Positions 36,941-46,510 of a DNA stretch of 64,000 nt are shown here, one piece after another. Under the pieces are notes generated by a model that saw nothing but the letters and a program-made list of their open reading frames with translations, did no database searches and was not told the origin of the DNA. The DNA comes from UBA4781 sp963556045. GTDB lineage: Bacteria > Chloroflexota > Anaerolineae > Anaerolineales > Anaerolineaceae. The stretch lies in NCBI GenBank assembly GCA_963556045.3, contig CAUVYA020000002.1, positions 186,001 through 250,000 on the forward strand. Reading direction: 5' to 3'. Numbering within the stretch: position 1 is the first letter of the stretch; every line of letters starts with the position of its first letter. A program made the translations under genes and the position numbers.

Positions 36941-39499
36941 CTTAATATACTTTCTTTTCCATTCATAAAGGATATTCAAAGCCTCGATGGGTGATATCTG
37001 ATTAAGATCGATCTTTTGAAGATCATCCACAAGAGGATTGGATTCTGGGAAAAAGGACATCTGTTCAGAGGCAGGTATGCCACTGCGAGTATGGGCAGTA
37101 TCCTCTTCCAGTTGTTTTAATATCTCGAAAGAACGCGAGATTACTGTTTGAGGTAATCCTGCTAGCTGTGCTACATGAATACCGTACGAACGATCAGTAC
37201 CGCCACGAATGATCTTGTATAAAAAGACCACATCACCATCGCTTTCAGAAACAGCCACATTGTAATTTACAGCATTAGGAAGTGTATCGCCTAATTGTGT
37301 CAGCTCATGATAATGAGTGGCAAATAATGTGCGTGCATGCAGTTCAGGGTGGTTGTGAATATATTCCAGCACAGCCCATGCGATCGATAACCCATCATAA
37401 GTACTGGTACCTCTACCAATCTCATCCAGAATCAGCAGACTGCGTGAGGAAGCATTATGCAGGATATTCGCTGTTTCGGTCATTTCAACCATGAAAGTAG
37501 ATTGCCCGGCATGGATCTCATCCTGTGCTCCGATCCGCGTGAAGATGCGGTCGACTATTCCAATAGCAGCTTCATCTGCCGGAACATAACTACCAATCTG
37601 TGCCATAAGAACGATCAGAGCTACCTGTCTTAAGAACGTGCTTTTACCGCTCATGTTGGGACCGGTGATGATCTTGATGTACTCATCTTGTGTAAAAGAG
37701 ATATCATTGGGAATAAACGCACGGGCAAGCTGAGTGCGCTCTACAACCGGATGGCGACTGTTCTTTATAGAGATGATCTTTTCTTCGCTGATAATGGGTT
37801 TGCAATATTTATTAAAAACAGCAGCATCTGCCAGTCCTAAGAATACATCCAGGGTGGCAATTGCCTGTGCTGTCACGGTAATTTCTTCAATATGTGATGT
37901 TAATTTGAGGCAAATCTCTCGAAATAGGTCAACTTCCAGTTGATGGATACGATCCTCAGCATTGAGTACGATGGATTCATATTCCTTCATTTCAGGTGTG
38001 ATGAAACGTTCTCCATTGACCAGCGTCTGTTTACGAATATATTCCTCAGGTACCTGATCTAAATAACTGTTGGAGATCTCGATATAGTAACCAAAAATCT
38101 TGTTATAACTGACTTTCAAAGTTTTTATGCCTGTGCGTTGTTTTTCGCTTTTTTCAAGATTCGAGATCCATGTGCGTGCATCTTTTGAAGAACAATAGAT
38201 GGAGTCAAGGTCTTTAGAATACCCTTTTTTAATGATGCCGCGATTTTGCAATGTAGCAGGTGGGTCATCGCTGATTGCGATACGAAGAAGGGAAAGTGCC
38301 TGGGAGCAGGGTTGAATGTGTTCAATGAGATCAAGAGGAAAATCCGGAACAGTGGTCAGAGAAGAGCGGATACCCGGAAGTAATTCCAGTGAGCTGCGCA
38401 TTGCAACCAGATCGCGAGGCAGGGCATGTCCGGAAGTGATGCGGGTCACGATGCGTTCCAGATCAGAAATCTTTTTAATCTGATTCTGCAGGTCTTTACG
38501 CAACAGCCCATCCACAATAAAAAACTCCACATAATCTAACCTTTGCTGAATCTGAGCGGGATCAATGAGTGGTTTGCTTAACCAGCTTCGCAGCAGCCGT
38601 TTTCCGAGAGGATTGACGGTATGATCGATGATGGTTAAGAGAGATCCTTCTTCGCTGCCATCACGGATGGTTTCCACCAATTCGAGGTTGCGTCGTGTTT
38701 CAGGATCAAGGATCATATAATCCTGTGTATGATAGAAATGGATGGTCTTGATGGTCTTCATGAACTGCTCATCCGTTTCTTCAAGATACTGAAGGATAGC
38801 ACCGGCTGCACACATAGCAGGAACTTTATCTTTTAAACCAAAACCGTCCAGCGTGGAAACTTGAAAACAATTATTCAGTGCATCCTGGCAGCGGTTAATT
38901 GAAAAGAACCAGTCTTCTTTAAACGTACGGTGATACTGTTCAAGGTGTGGATCATTGACTGATTTAGGCACCACTAATTCTGCAGGTTGTATACGAGCCA
39001 GTTCGGAATACAGCAGATTCGTGAATCCGTTGGAAAATTCTGTGCAAAGAAATTCGCCGGTTGTAATATCGATGTAAGCGAGCCCGGTTGCTTCTTTAGA
39101 TGGATAAACAGCACATAAATAATTATTTTTCTCTGCATTTAAATAAGATGATTCGACTAAAGTACCTGGAGTGATCACACGCACTACTTCGCGCGGAAAA
39201 AGACCCTTTGCCGGCTGCGCACCGATCTGTTCACAGATGGCAACATGATAGCCTTTATTAATCAAACGAGAGATGTAGTTTTCTGCGGCGTGATAGGGGA
39301 TTCCTGCCATGGGAACTTTATTCCCCTTGGCAACCGCGCGAGAAGTGAGAACGAGATCCAGCTGTTCCGAGGTAATTTCAGCATCATGATCAAAAGTTTC
39401 ATAAAAATCACCCAGACGGAAAAAAACAATGGTATCCGGATACCGTCTCTTTATATCCAGATATTGTTTTCGAATGGGAGTTACGTCTGATTTGCTCAT
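36929..39499 (-). CDS. mutS: DNA mismatch repair protein MutS
   Basis: The 856-residue protein recognises base mismatches and recruits MutL. The mismatch-wedge motif VFFRLGDFYETF (the F-x-E of GDFYE) is near the N-terminus. The Walker A ITGPNMSGKSTFLRQ (about 625), the IFTRIGAQDEIHAGQSTFM signature segment and the LLILDEIGRGTSTYDG Walker B/D-loop segment follow. The length is typical. It starts 17 bases after the scpA stop codon, so the two are cotranscribed on the minus strand. No mutL is in the window. Confidence 0.97.
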   Translation of the reverse strand: MSKSDVTPIRKQYLDIKRRYPDTIVFFRLGDFYETFDHDAEITSEQLDLVLTSRAVAKGNKVPMAGIPYHAAENYISRLINKGYHVAICEQIGAQPAKGLFPREVVRVITPGTLVESSYLNAEKNNYLCAVYPSKEATGLAYIDITTGEFLCTEFSNGFTNLLYSELARIQPAELVVPKSVNDPHLEQYHRTFKEDWFFSINRCQDALNNCFQVSTLDGFGLKDKVPAMCAAGAILQYLEETDEQFMKTIKTIHFYHTQDYMILDPETRRNLELVETIRDGSEEGSLLTIIDHTVNPLGKRLLRSWLSKPLIDPAQIQQRLDYVEFFIVDGLLRKDLQNQIKKISDLERIVTRITSGHALPRDLVAMRSSLELLPGIRSSLTTVPDFPLDLIEHIQPCSQALSLLRIAISDDPPATLQNRGIIKKGYSKDLDSIYCSSKDARTWISNLEKSEKQRTGIKTLKVSYNKIFGYYIEISNSYLDQVPEEYIRKQTLVNGERFITPEMKEYESIVLNAEDRIHQLEVDLFREICLKLTSHIEEITVTAQAIATLDVFLGLADAAVFNKYCKPIISEEKIISIKNSRHPVVERTQLARAFIPNDISFTQDEYIKIITGPNMSGKSTFLRQVALIVLMAQIGSYVPADEAAIGIVDRIFTRIGAQDEIHAGQSTFMVEMTETANILHNASSRSLLILDEIGRGTSTYDGLSIAWAVLEYIHNHPELHARTLFATHYHELTQLGDTLPNAVNYNVAVSESDGDVVFLYKIIRGGTDRSYGIHVAQLAGLPQTVISRSFEILKQLEEDTAHTRSGIPASEQMSFFPESNPLVDDLQKIDLNQISPIEALNILYEWKRKYIKKKE

Positions 39500-39516
39500 A
39501 GATTAATAGTGGATGT

Positions 39517-40284
39517 TTAAAATTCCGTTTCGATTTCTTTATCAAGGTCTCCTGCCGGTTCGAGATTGATCTCACCAAAAAGATCTGGCTGGGAGGCGTC
39601 AACGAGATGATTTTTTATCAATTCAAGCAATGCCAGGAATGTAACAATAATTTCCAGCTTGGTATTTTGATCAATTAGGGATGAAAATTGAAGGTGTGAT
39701 ATTGTCTTGAATTGTTCTATGATGGAGTGGATGCGTCTTTTCAGGGTGATCGTCGTGATGGATACTACTGTATCCATAGGTTGGAGAATATCTTGCGTAT
39801 AGATAACCTCCTGGTAAATGGCGGCTATGTCGTATTTGGTAAGTTCGGAAAGATCAAGAATTTCCGGAAGTTTGGGAGGTGGAGCACTGCGGAAAAAAGT
39901 CCGTAGTTTGTTGTCTTCTCGGATTCGCAGCCAGGCACCGGCATGTTTGAATTTCTTGTATTCGAGCAATTGGTGAACCAGATCAACTCCGCTCTCAATT
40001 TCAAGCTCAGAGAAAATTTCAGATTCAACAGGGAGCAGGATACGCGATTTGATTAAAACCAGCTGTGCTGCAATCACCAGAAATGCGGAAACCTCAAGTG
40101 GGTCCCGATCATGAATGAGACTGAGGTGACTGAGGTATTGATCGGTCACTTTTGCCAGTGAAAGCTGGGTAATGTCCAACTCTTCTTTTTCAATGAGCTG
40201 TAAAAGAAGATCAAGTGGGCCTTCGAACACATCAGTTTCGATGGTATATTTACTGGCTGCCTGTTTTAAAAAGGGAATTTCCAT
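39517..40284 (-). CDS. scpA: Segregation and condensation protein A
   Basis: The 255-residue kleisin has the N-terminal ETDVFEGPLDLLLQLIEKEE motif. The LVIAAQLVLIKSRILLP segment that contacts the Smc neck and a C-terminal winged-helix region follow. ScpA closes the Smc ring with ScpB; smc lies 800 bases away on the other strand, and scpB is not in the window. The -10 box lies only about 7 bases before the start codon, which suggests a leaderless transcript. Confidence 0.93.
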   Translation of the reverse strand: MEIPFLKQAASKYTIETDVFEGPLDLLLQLIEKEELDITQLSLAKVTDQYLSHLSLIHDRDPLEVSAFLVIAAQLVLIKSRILLPVESEIFSELEIESGVDLVHQLLEYKKFKHAGAWLRIREDNKLRTFFRSAPPPKLPEILDLSELTKYDIAAIYQEVIYTQDILQPMDTVVSITTITLKRRIHSIIEQFKTISHLQFSSLIDQNTKLEIIVTFLALLELIKNHLVDASQPDLFGEINLEPAGDLDKEIETEF

Positions 40285-40291
40285 GTCCTGA

Positions 40292-40319
40292 ATTATAGCA
40301 GGGGGTTTCTGATTCGCAA
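40292..40319 (-). promoter_or_regulatory. Extended -10 promoter of scpA-mutS, probably leaderless
   Basis: On the minus strand TGCTATAAT is a perfect extended -10 (TATAAT at 40297-40292). A TTGCGA -35 (40319-40314) lies 16 bases upstream. The start codon is at 40284, so transcription would begin only one or two bases before it. No Shine-Dalgarno sequence is present. Confidence 0.6.
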
Positions 40320-40342
40320 TAGTGATTATGAGATAGTAAAAT
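40313..40342 (+). promoter_or_regulatory. Weak promoter candidate for rnc-smc
   Basis: TTCGCA (40313-40318) and TAAAAT (40337-40342) with an 18-base spacer read toward rnc. They share bases with the -35 of the opposite scpA promoter, so the two may compete. GGAGG at 40375-40379 precedes the TTG start codon of rnc. Confidence 0.35.
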
Positions 40343-40381
40343 AATACTGCAATAATATACTGTTGTTTTCATGGAGGTATC

Positions 40382-41095
40382 TTGAAAGAGTCATCGGATT
40401 TTGTTGTGGAGTCACCGCAAGACCTTGAAAAACGACTGGGTTTGTCATTCAATAATATTCTTTTATTAATGCGTGCCCTAACACATCGTTCTTATCTTAA
40501 CGAAAATCCTGAAGCAATCGAAGATAATGAGCGGTTGGAATTCCTGGGCGATGCAGTTTTAGATTTTATGGTGGGAGAATGGCTGTATGATAAATATCCA
40601 GAAATGCCAGAGGGTGATCTCACGCAGATGCGATCCGCGCTTGTACAAACAGAAGAACTGGCAGATTTTGCCAGAGTTATAAAATTAGGGAATGCACTGC
40701 GACTTGGTCGTGGGGAAGTAAAGACGGGAGGTCGGACTCGCAGCAGCTTGTTGTGCGATGCATTCGAAGCTTTCATTGGTGCTATGTACCTTGATCAGGG
40801 TTTAGCTCCTATTCGGGTTTTCTTATTTCCATTGCTGGAAGATGCAGTGGAAGATATTATGAAAAAACATAAGAATGAGGATCCAAAATCAAAGCTGCAA
40901 GAATGGTCACAATCGCTGGGTTTTGCACCGCCCAAATATATCACTTTAAAAGCCTCCGGACCGGATCACTCAAAATTATTTGAAGTAGAAGTCTTTATTA
41001 ATAAAAAAGCTTATGCTAATGGCAGCGGAAGAAGTAAGCAAGCTGCTGAAAAGGATGCCGCGAAAAAAGCACTGGAAAGGATCCACAGGGATTAA
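40382..41095 (+). CDS. rnc: Ribonuclease III
   Basis: The 237-residue protein cuts double-stranded RNA in rRNA maturation and RNA turnover. It has the signature NERLEFLGDAVLDFMVGEW with its metal-binding acids, the catalytic SLLCDAFEAFIGAMYLD segment (Asp and Glu), and a C-terminal double-stranded RNA-binding domain ending in AYANGSGRSKQAAEKDAAKKAL. The TTG start is supported by GGAGG a few bases upstream. It is 8 bases before smc, an order seen in many bacteria. Confidence 0.95.
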   Translation: MKESSDFVVESPQDLEKRLGLSFNNILLLMRALTHRSYLNENPEAIEDNERLEFLGDAVLDFMVGEWLYDKYPEMPEGDLTQMRSALVQTEELADFARVIKLGNALRLGRGEVKTGGRTRSSLLCDAFEAFIGAMYLDQGLAPIRVFLFPLLEDAVEDIMKKHKNEDPKSKLQEWSQSLGFAPPKYITLKASGPDHSKLFEVEVFINKKAYANGSGRSKQAAEKDAAKKALERIHRD

Positions 41096-41102
41096 TCATT
41101 TT

Positions 41103-44100
41103 ATGACTCAGAAACTAGAAGGTTTAGAATTACACGGGTATAAAACATTTGCATCAAAGACATCCTTTATATTCCCTGATATGATCACGGCGGTTGTGGG
41201 TCCAAACGGGTCGGGAAAATCCAATATTGCAGATTCTATACGCTGGGTGTTAGGCGAACAGGCATACAGCCTGCTGCGAGGGAAAAAGACTGAAGATATG
41301 ATTTACTCAGGATCTGCACAGCGGGCAAAGATGGGGATGGCTTCTGCTACTATCCGTTTCAATAATGAGGATGGCTGGCTGCCGATCGATTTCGAACAGG
41401 TGAATATTACACGACGTGCCTATCGCAGTGGTGAGAATGAATATCTGATCAATGAAAAGAAAGTACGTTTACGTGATATTCAGGAACTGCTGGCAAATTC
41501 AGGTCTGGCAGAAAGGACCTATACAATCATCGGTCAGGGGTTGGTGGATTCCGCGTTATCCCTAAAACCACAGGATAGAAGGTTGTTCTTTGAAGAGGCG
41601 GCTGGAATACGTCTCTTTCGTGCCAGGCGGGAAGAAGCGATCCGAAAACTGGATAAAACGGTTGATAACATGGCACGGGTACATGATATTCTACATGAGA
41701 TCAAGCCGAGAATGCAGCGATTGGAAAAACAGGTTGAGAAATCGAAAGAATACAATCGCGTCAATGCCGATCTGCATTTATTGCTGAAAGATTGGTATGG
41801 GTATCGCTGGAACGAACTGCAGCGTGATTATCGCCAGAGCCTGGAAGCGAAGATAAAAAAAGAATCTGAATTGAATTCTATCCGAACCAGCGTTTATACC
41901 GGTGATGAAGAGATAACGACAAGTCGTCGGACATTGCAGGAAAAAAGAGAATTACTGACAAAATTGAATAATGAGCTTTCTGTTATACAGAGGGAAAAAG
42001 AAACGATCAATCGTGAGTTAGCGATCATCGAAGAACGATTTAAAGGATATGAAGAACAGCGCGATTCCCTGCGGTCTTCTCTAGCATACGCAGAAGAAGA
42101 ATTGAAGAACCGTATTGAACAAAAAGCCGAATTAGAAAAACAGCACAACGAGCATGGATCGAATCTAAAAAAGATTCAAGCCGACTTATTGACGCTGGAA
42201 AATTTACTGAATAATAAGAAAACTGATCTACAGAAAATCCAGGATCGGATAGAAGAGCTGCAGCAAACTAAACTCACCATCGATCGTAATGTGGTAGGAA
42301 ACCAGGCAAAGATAACTGATCTCGATACACGGATGGAGATTCTGATCAAGAGACGAACAGAGCTGGAAAACTCTGGAAAAGATCAAGAGGAAAGATTTCA
42401 AGAAATCAATACTGATGTCAAAGATATTGAAGCTTTATTCGAGGAAAAGCAATCTGAAATCCAAAAAGAAATGAATTCACTGCAAGAATTACTCGATGAA
42501 AAAGAGAGAATGGATGCAGAAATTCGTGATCTTGATGGAAAAATGCAGAAAAGCCGCAACGATATTGCTGCAAAAGAAACGCAGCGCGAGGTTCTACAAT
42601 CAGCGAAAAAAAATCTGGAAGGTTTTAAAACGGGAACGAAAAAGATCCTCAATTCCTTCCAGCAGAAGAAGCTGCCAGGTTCCTTCGAGTTATTACTTTC
42701 CTGTTTGCGTGTGGATAATGGGTATGAAAAGGCAGTATCTGCCATTCTAGGAGACGCGGCGGAAGGGTTGGTGTTGGATTCTACCATTGATCTACAACAT
42801 GTGCTTTCTATCATACAGGATGCAGGAGATTCACATTCGATCATCATTCCGAAAGCCTTGTTAAAAGAGAAACAAGCAGCGGCAAAAAACGCGATGATGG
42901 GATGCCGACTGCTGAGTGATTTTATACAGGCAACCAAAGAATATCAAACGATCATGAACATTTTGTTCGCAGATACCTATGTGTTGGAAGATGCGAAGAT
43001 GTTGGAACAAGTACTGCAAAAACTGGAACCCAATCAGCGAGTGGTTCTCAAGGATGGTGGCATTTTCTACGGCAACGGCATCATCTCAGTTGGTGGAACC
43101 ACCAGCGAATTTATTTTCAAACGTGAAAAAGAAATTGATGCACTGAATGAAAATATCCTTTCCCTCACCACAAGAGCACAGGAATTGGAGGCTGATCTTC
43201 AAAAACAGCAGGTTAATTCTCAAAATATGCAGAAGAAAATGGATGCAAAGCGGCAGATCATCACCGATATGCAGAAAGAGCTTTCCGACATCCAAAAAGG
43301 GTTAAAAGAAGTTCAGGGAAAACAAGCAGAAGTCTCTCAAAATATGCGGTTGAACAAGGAATTGATTAATAAACTGGTTGTTGATATTCAGGAAGCCATT
43401 GAAAACAAGGAAAAATTAAAAATAACGCTCAAAGATCTGCAATCAAGATCAGATACCATTCAACTGCAATTGGATGAACAGAAAAAACTGGCAGACACCA
43501 TCTTGCTGGAAGATCTTAACCAGGATTATTACCAGAAGAAAACGGAATATGCAGTCATTCAGGAGAGTTTTGAGAGTTCGAACAATCGTCTGCAAGATTC
43601 CCTCAACATGATCAAGGGGTTGGAATTACAATGTGTTGAATTCAAGGAAAAATTGAATTCTTTAGAGAATCAACACAGCAGCCTGATGAAAAAATATGAG
43701 CAATCAACAGAACGCTCAGAAGAATTGAATGGGCAGATTCAAAAATTATCAGAGCAAAGCTCGCCCATAGATGCTGAGATCAATATCATCAATGATGCAA
43801 TTGATCACAAACAAGAAAACTCAGAAGAGCTGAGGAAGAACCAGAGTATTGTTGAGAGGCATTATATCCAGTTGGAAATGAGGGTAGAAAAGATCAACAC
43901 ACAGATGGAGGCTCTGAAAGAACGCATCTCTGATGATTTTGGTCTCGTTTCTTATGATTATGAGCCAGAAATGATCGGACCAAAACCTCTTCCGATCGAT
44001 GGCATGGTCGCCAGCTTACCAAAAATAACTTCCATATCGCCAGATATGGAAGACCAGATCAAATCGTTAAAATCAGCCATTCGCCGAATTGGCGCGGTCA

Positions 44101-44705
44101 ACCCGGAAGCTGAAAAAGAGTACAACGATGATAAAGAGCGCTATGAATTCCTAACCAGCCAGATCAATGATCTGGAGCAGGCGGAGAAAGACCTGCGCAA
44201 GGTAGTGGTGGAATTAGAGGAAATCATTAAAGAAAAATTCAAAGATACCTTCAAAGCGGTCAATGATGAATTTTCGGAGATATTTAAACAACTCTTTGGC
44301 GGAGGCAGCGCTAAACTGATCATAGAGGATGAGGAAAATATCACCGAGACCGGCATTGAGATCGAAGCCACCCTGCCAGGAAAAAGAAAGCAAGAGCTGG
44401 CTTTATTATCAGGTGGTGAAAGAAGTTTGACAGCCATCGCGCTAATATTCTCATTGTTGAAGATCTCTCCGACACCATTTTGTGTGTTGGATGAGGTTGA
44501 TGCCATGCTAGATGAATCGAATGTTGTCAGGTTGGGTCAGTTGATGAAGGAATTAAGTGATCGAACACAATTCATTGTCATCACCCATAACCGTAATACA
44601 GTTCAATTAGCCAGTGTTATTTACGGAGTTACGATGGGACGAGACTCAGCCAGTCAGTTGATCAGCTTAAAGCTGGAAGAAGTGACAGACGATCTGGTAG
44701 AGTAA
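41103..44705 (+). CDS. smc: Chromosome partition ATPase SMC
   Basis: The 1200-residue protein has Walker A GPNGSGKSNIADSIRW at the N-terminus and a long coiled coil. The hinge (about residues 510-660) contains GDAAEGLVLDSTIDL. A second coiled coil leads to the C-terminal signature LALLSGGERSLTAIAL, with Walker B FCVLDEVDAMLDESN. It works with ScpA in chromosome compaction and segregation. The ATG at 41103 lies 7 bases after rnc; an upstream in-frame start overlapping rnc was not chosen because SMC proteins begin close to this point. Confidence 0.96.
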   Translation: MTQKLEGLELHGYKTFASKTSFIFPDMITAVVGPNGSGKSNIADSIRWVLGEQAYSLLRGKKTEDMIYSGSAQRAKMGMASATIRFNNEDGWLPIDFEQVNITRRAYRSGENEYLINEKKVRLRDIQELLANSGLAERTYTIIGQGLVDSALSLKPQDRRLFFEEAAGIRLFRARREEAIRKLDKTVDNMARVHDILHEIKPRMQRLEKQVEKSKEYNRVNADLHLLLKDWYGYRWNELQRDYRQSLEAKIKKESELNSIRTSVYTGDEEITTSRRTLQEKRELLTKLNNELSVIQREKETINRELAIIEERFKGYEEQRDSLRSSLAYAEEELKNRIEQKAELEKQHNEHGSNLKKIQADLLTLENLLNNKKTDLQKIQDRIEELQQTKLTIDRNVVGNQAKITDLDTRMEILIKRRTELENSGKDQEERFQEINTDVKDIEALFEEKQSEIQKEMNSLQELLDEKERMDAEIRDLDGKMQKSRNDIAAKETQREVLQSAKKNLEGFKTGTKKILNSFQQKKLPGSFELLLSCLRVDNGYEKAVSAILGDAAEGLVLDSTIDLQHVLSIIQDAGDSHSIIIPKALLKEKQAAAKNAMMGCRLLSDFIQATKEYQTIMNILFADTYVLEDAKMLEQVLQKLEPNQRVVLKDGGIFYGNGIISVGGTTSEFIFKREKEIDALNENILSLTTRAQELEADLQKQQVNSQNMQKKMDAKRQIITDMQKELSDIQKGLKEVQGKQAEVSQNMRLNKELINKLVVDIQEAIENKEKLKITLKDLQSRSDTIQLQLDEQKKLADTILLEDLNQDYYQKKTEYAVIQESFESSNNRLQDSLNMIKGLELQCVEFKEKLNSLENQHSSLMKKYEQSTERSEELNGQIQKLSEQSSPIDAEINIINDAIDHKQENSEELRKNQSIVERHYIQLEMRVEKINTQMEALKERISDDFGLVSYDYEPEMIGPKPLPIDGMVASLPKITSISPDMEDQIKSLKSAIRRIGAVNPEAEKEYNDDKERYEFLTSQINDLEQAEKDLRKVVVELEEIIKEKFKDTFKAVNDEFSEIFKQLFGGGSAKLIIEDEENITETGIEIEATLPGKRKQELALLSGGERSLTAIALIFSLLKISPTPFCVLDEVDAMLDESNVVRLGQLMKELSDRTQFIVITHNRNTVQLASVIYGVTMGRDSASQLISLKLEEVTDDLVE

Positions 44706-44732
44706 ATTTGCTATGTGAAATATAAAAGAAAA

Positions 44733-44756
44733 GGAGCTGAATTCTCAGCTCCTTTT
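44733..44756 (+). terminator. Bidirectional terminator between smc and the foldase gene
   Basis: GGAGCTGA (44733-44740) pairs with TCAGCTCC (44745-44752) around ATTC and is followed by four T. On the minus strand the same stem is followed by TTTTCTTTT, so it can end both the smc transcript and the convergent foldase transcript. Confidence 0.85.
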
Positions 44757-44760
44757 GGGT

Positions 44761-46164
44761 TTAATTGATGCGCATGTCATATGCGACGGTAGGTTCTGAA
44801 GGAACGTGATCGATCCAATTTTCACTCTTCTCAATGGTGAGATTGGCGGATACATCCTGGAACCAGAGGTCGTAGAAATTACTCTGCAGGCGCTGGTAGT
44901 CATAATCAGTTTCGATGGCGCGTTCTTCATGACCTAATGCCTGGATGATGTGCCATCCGAAGGATGATTCGACAGGATTGCTGATTTCGCCAATATCAAG
45001 GTTGAAAGCTTCGGTCTCAAATACTTCTACCATCTGACCTTTGGAGAACCAACCCAGATCACCACAATTATCTTGATCTGATTGATCCAGCGTTAATTCA
45101 TTACATATGGTATTCCAATCTTCCCCGCCCGCTAATCGATTCAAGACCGTGATAGCTTCTTCCTGGGTATCAACCAGAATATGGCGTGCCCAAACTTGAT
45201 CTTGCATGCGTGGAACATCGGCAACAATGGCATCATAGAGCTTTTGCGAGAGCAGGTAATTTTTGATGTAGTTGCGAAGGACCTGTTCCTCAACGCCTAT
45301 ACCTTCCAAATTTGTAATATATTCCTGGTAATTTTCTTGATAGATCTCTTCCGTGTAAACTGTCGCAGTTGGATAGGGTGTAGCTGTACCAGCTGGTTCG
45401 CTGCTGGTGGGCGTGAGTTCTGCCCCGGTTGTTGTGGGGGCAGCTTCTTCCGTAGCTGTCGCTTCCACTACAGTTTCAGTGGTTTCTTCTACCACAAATT
45501 CTTGCGGGTCTTCAGCCAGGATCTCTCCCTCAACTGTTTCCAATACTTCCATTTCTGATGTTGGGGCTTCGGTAGGAACTGTAACGGCAACCAGTGTTTC
45601 CTGGAAGCTGGTTAGGGTAGAGGTAGGTTCAACCGCATAAGTTGGTGTGGGTTCTGCTGTTCCATCCGGAAGATATTCGAACAACTCTTGCATGAGTGTT
45701 TCAAGTTCTTCATCAGTAACGGTGATACCCAGTTTCTCAGCTTCAATTTGAACGATCTGCTCATCAATCAGATTATCCAGAACGTATTCACCGAAATAAT
45801 CAGTGTCATCCAGGATAGAAAGCAATTGAGTTAATTGCTCTGTGTAATAAGCAACGTAATCCTCATTATCTCCGAGTAGAACCATTTGAGCGGCTATCAT
45901 GTTGTACTGCATAACATAAGAATTTCGCTCCAGGCGCACTCGCTGATTGAATTCTTTCCCATTAATCTTGTGATCTTCAACGAATGCCACAGGTTTGTTG
46001 TATTTCAAGACCTTATCATACAAAAAAGCGTAACCGATCAAACCAACAACCAGGACTGCGAAGATGATGAATCCAATAACCAATTGTTTGGATTGCTTCT
46101 GGTCTTTCAAGGTTGATGGATGCGGTTTGCGGACTTCTTCCTGTGGTTTCTTTTTGGTTGTCAT
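44761..46164 (-). CDS. Membrane-anchored parvulin-type peptidyl-prolyl isomerase (SurA/PrsA-like)
   Basis: The 467-residue protein has a short cytoplasmic basic start, one N-terminal membrane helix (about residues 28-50), and a SurA-like N-terminal region. A parvulin rotamase domain follows near the C-terminus (ARHILVDTQEEA, GDLGWFSKGQM, SSFGWHIIQALGHEE). Between them lies a Thr/Glu/Pro/Val-rich stretch of about 100 residues of low complexity (about 165-270), which probably is an extended linker. It likely folds exported proteins outside the membrane. It follows rpsR by 17 bases and may be cotranscribed with the ribosomal genes. Confidence 0.85.
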   Translation of the reverse strand: MTTKKKPQEEVRKPHPSTLKDQKQSKQLVIGFIIFAVLVVGLIGYAFLYDKVLKYNKPVAFVEDHKINGKEFNQRVRLERNSYVMQYNMIAAQMVLLGDNEDYVAYYTEQLTQLLSILDDTDYFGEYVLDNLIDEQIVQIEAEKLGITVTDEELETLMQELFEYLPDGTAEPTPTYAVEPTSTLTSFQETLVAVTVPTEAPTSEMEVLETVEGEILAEDPQEFVVEETTETVVEATATEEAAPTTTGAELTPTSSEPAGTATPYPTATVYTEEIYQENYQEYITNLEGIGVEEQVLRNYIKNYLLSQKLYDAIVADVPRMQDQVWARHILVDTQEEAITVLNRLAGGEDWNTICNELTLDQSDQDNCGDLGWFSKGQMVEVFETEAFNLDIGEISNPVESSFGWHIIQALGHEERAIETDYDYQRLQSNFYDLWFQDVSANLTIEKSENWIDHVPSEPTVAYDMRIN

Positions 46165-46181
46165 AATGACTCTCCGTTGTA

Positions 46182-46484
46182 CTAGCGATTATTCTTCTGC
46201 CAGGTACCACCGATGAAAGGCAGTAAGGCAATGTGCCGGGCGCGTTTGATCTCAGTTGCCAGGGCACGTTGATGCTTTGCACAGGTGCCGGTTTGTCGAC
46301 GTGGTCTGATCTTCCCTTCTTCAGTGATGAAGCGTTTCAATAATTCAGTATTCTTGTAGTCGATATCCTGAGTTTTATCTGAACAAAACTGGCAATATTT
46401 TGGGCGGGGAATATAACGATGGTTCCCACGTTGAAATCTTGAACCACGATTCTGTTCCGAAGATTCTCTTCGTTCGTCAGCCAT
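46182..46484 (-). CDS. rpsR: 30S ribosomal protein S18
   Basis: The 100-residue protein has the S18 core, with CQFC, DYKNTELLKRFITEEGKI and RRQTGTCAKHQRALATEIKRAR, and pairs with S6 in the platform of the small subunit. The cysteines are the zinc-type C+ pattern. The N-terminal extension of about 25 residues is basic and polar. It is the last gene of the conserved rpsF-ssb-rpsR order. Confidence 0.95.
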   Translation of the reverse strand: MADERRESSEQNRGSRFQRGNHRYIPRPKYCQFCSDKTQDIDYKNTELLKRFITEEGKIRPRRQTGTCAKHQRALATEIKRARHIALLPFIGGTWQKNNR

Positions 46485-46510
46485 AGGTTTTCCTTTCTAT
46501 AATTCACTTG

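Noticed and set aside
41013..41102. Longer SMC start overlapping rnc
   Set aside because: The extra 30 residues come from the rnc coding frame shifted, while MTQKLEGLELHGYKTF at 41103 is the normal SMC start.
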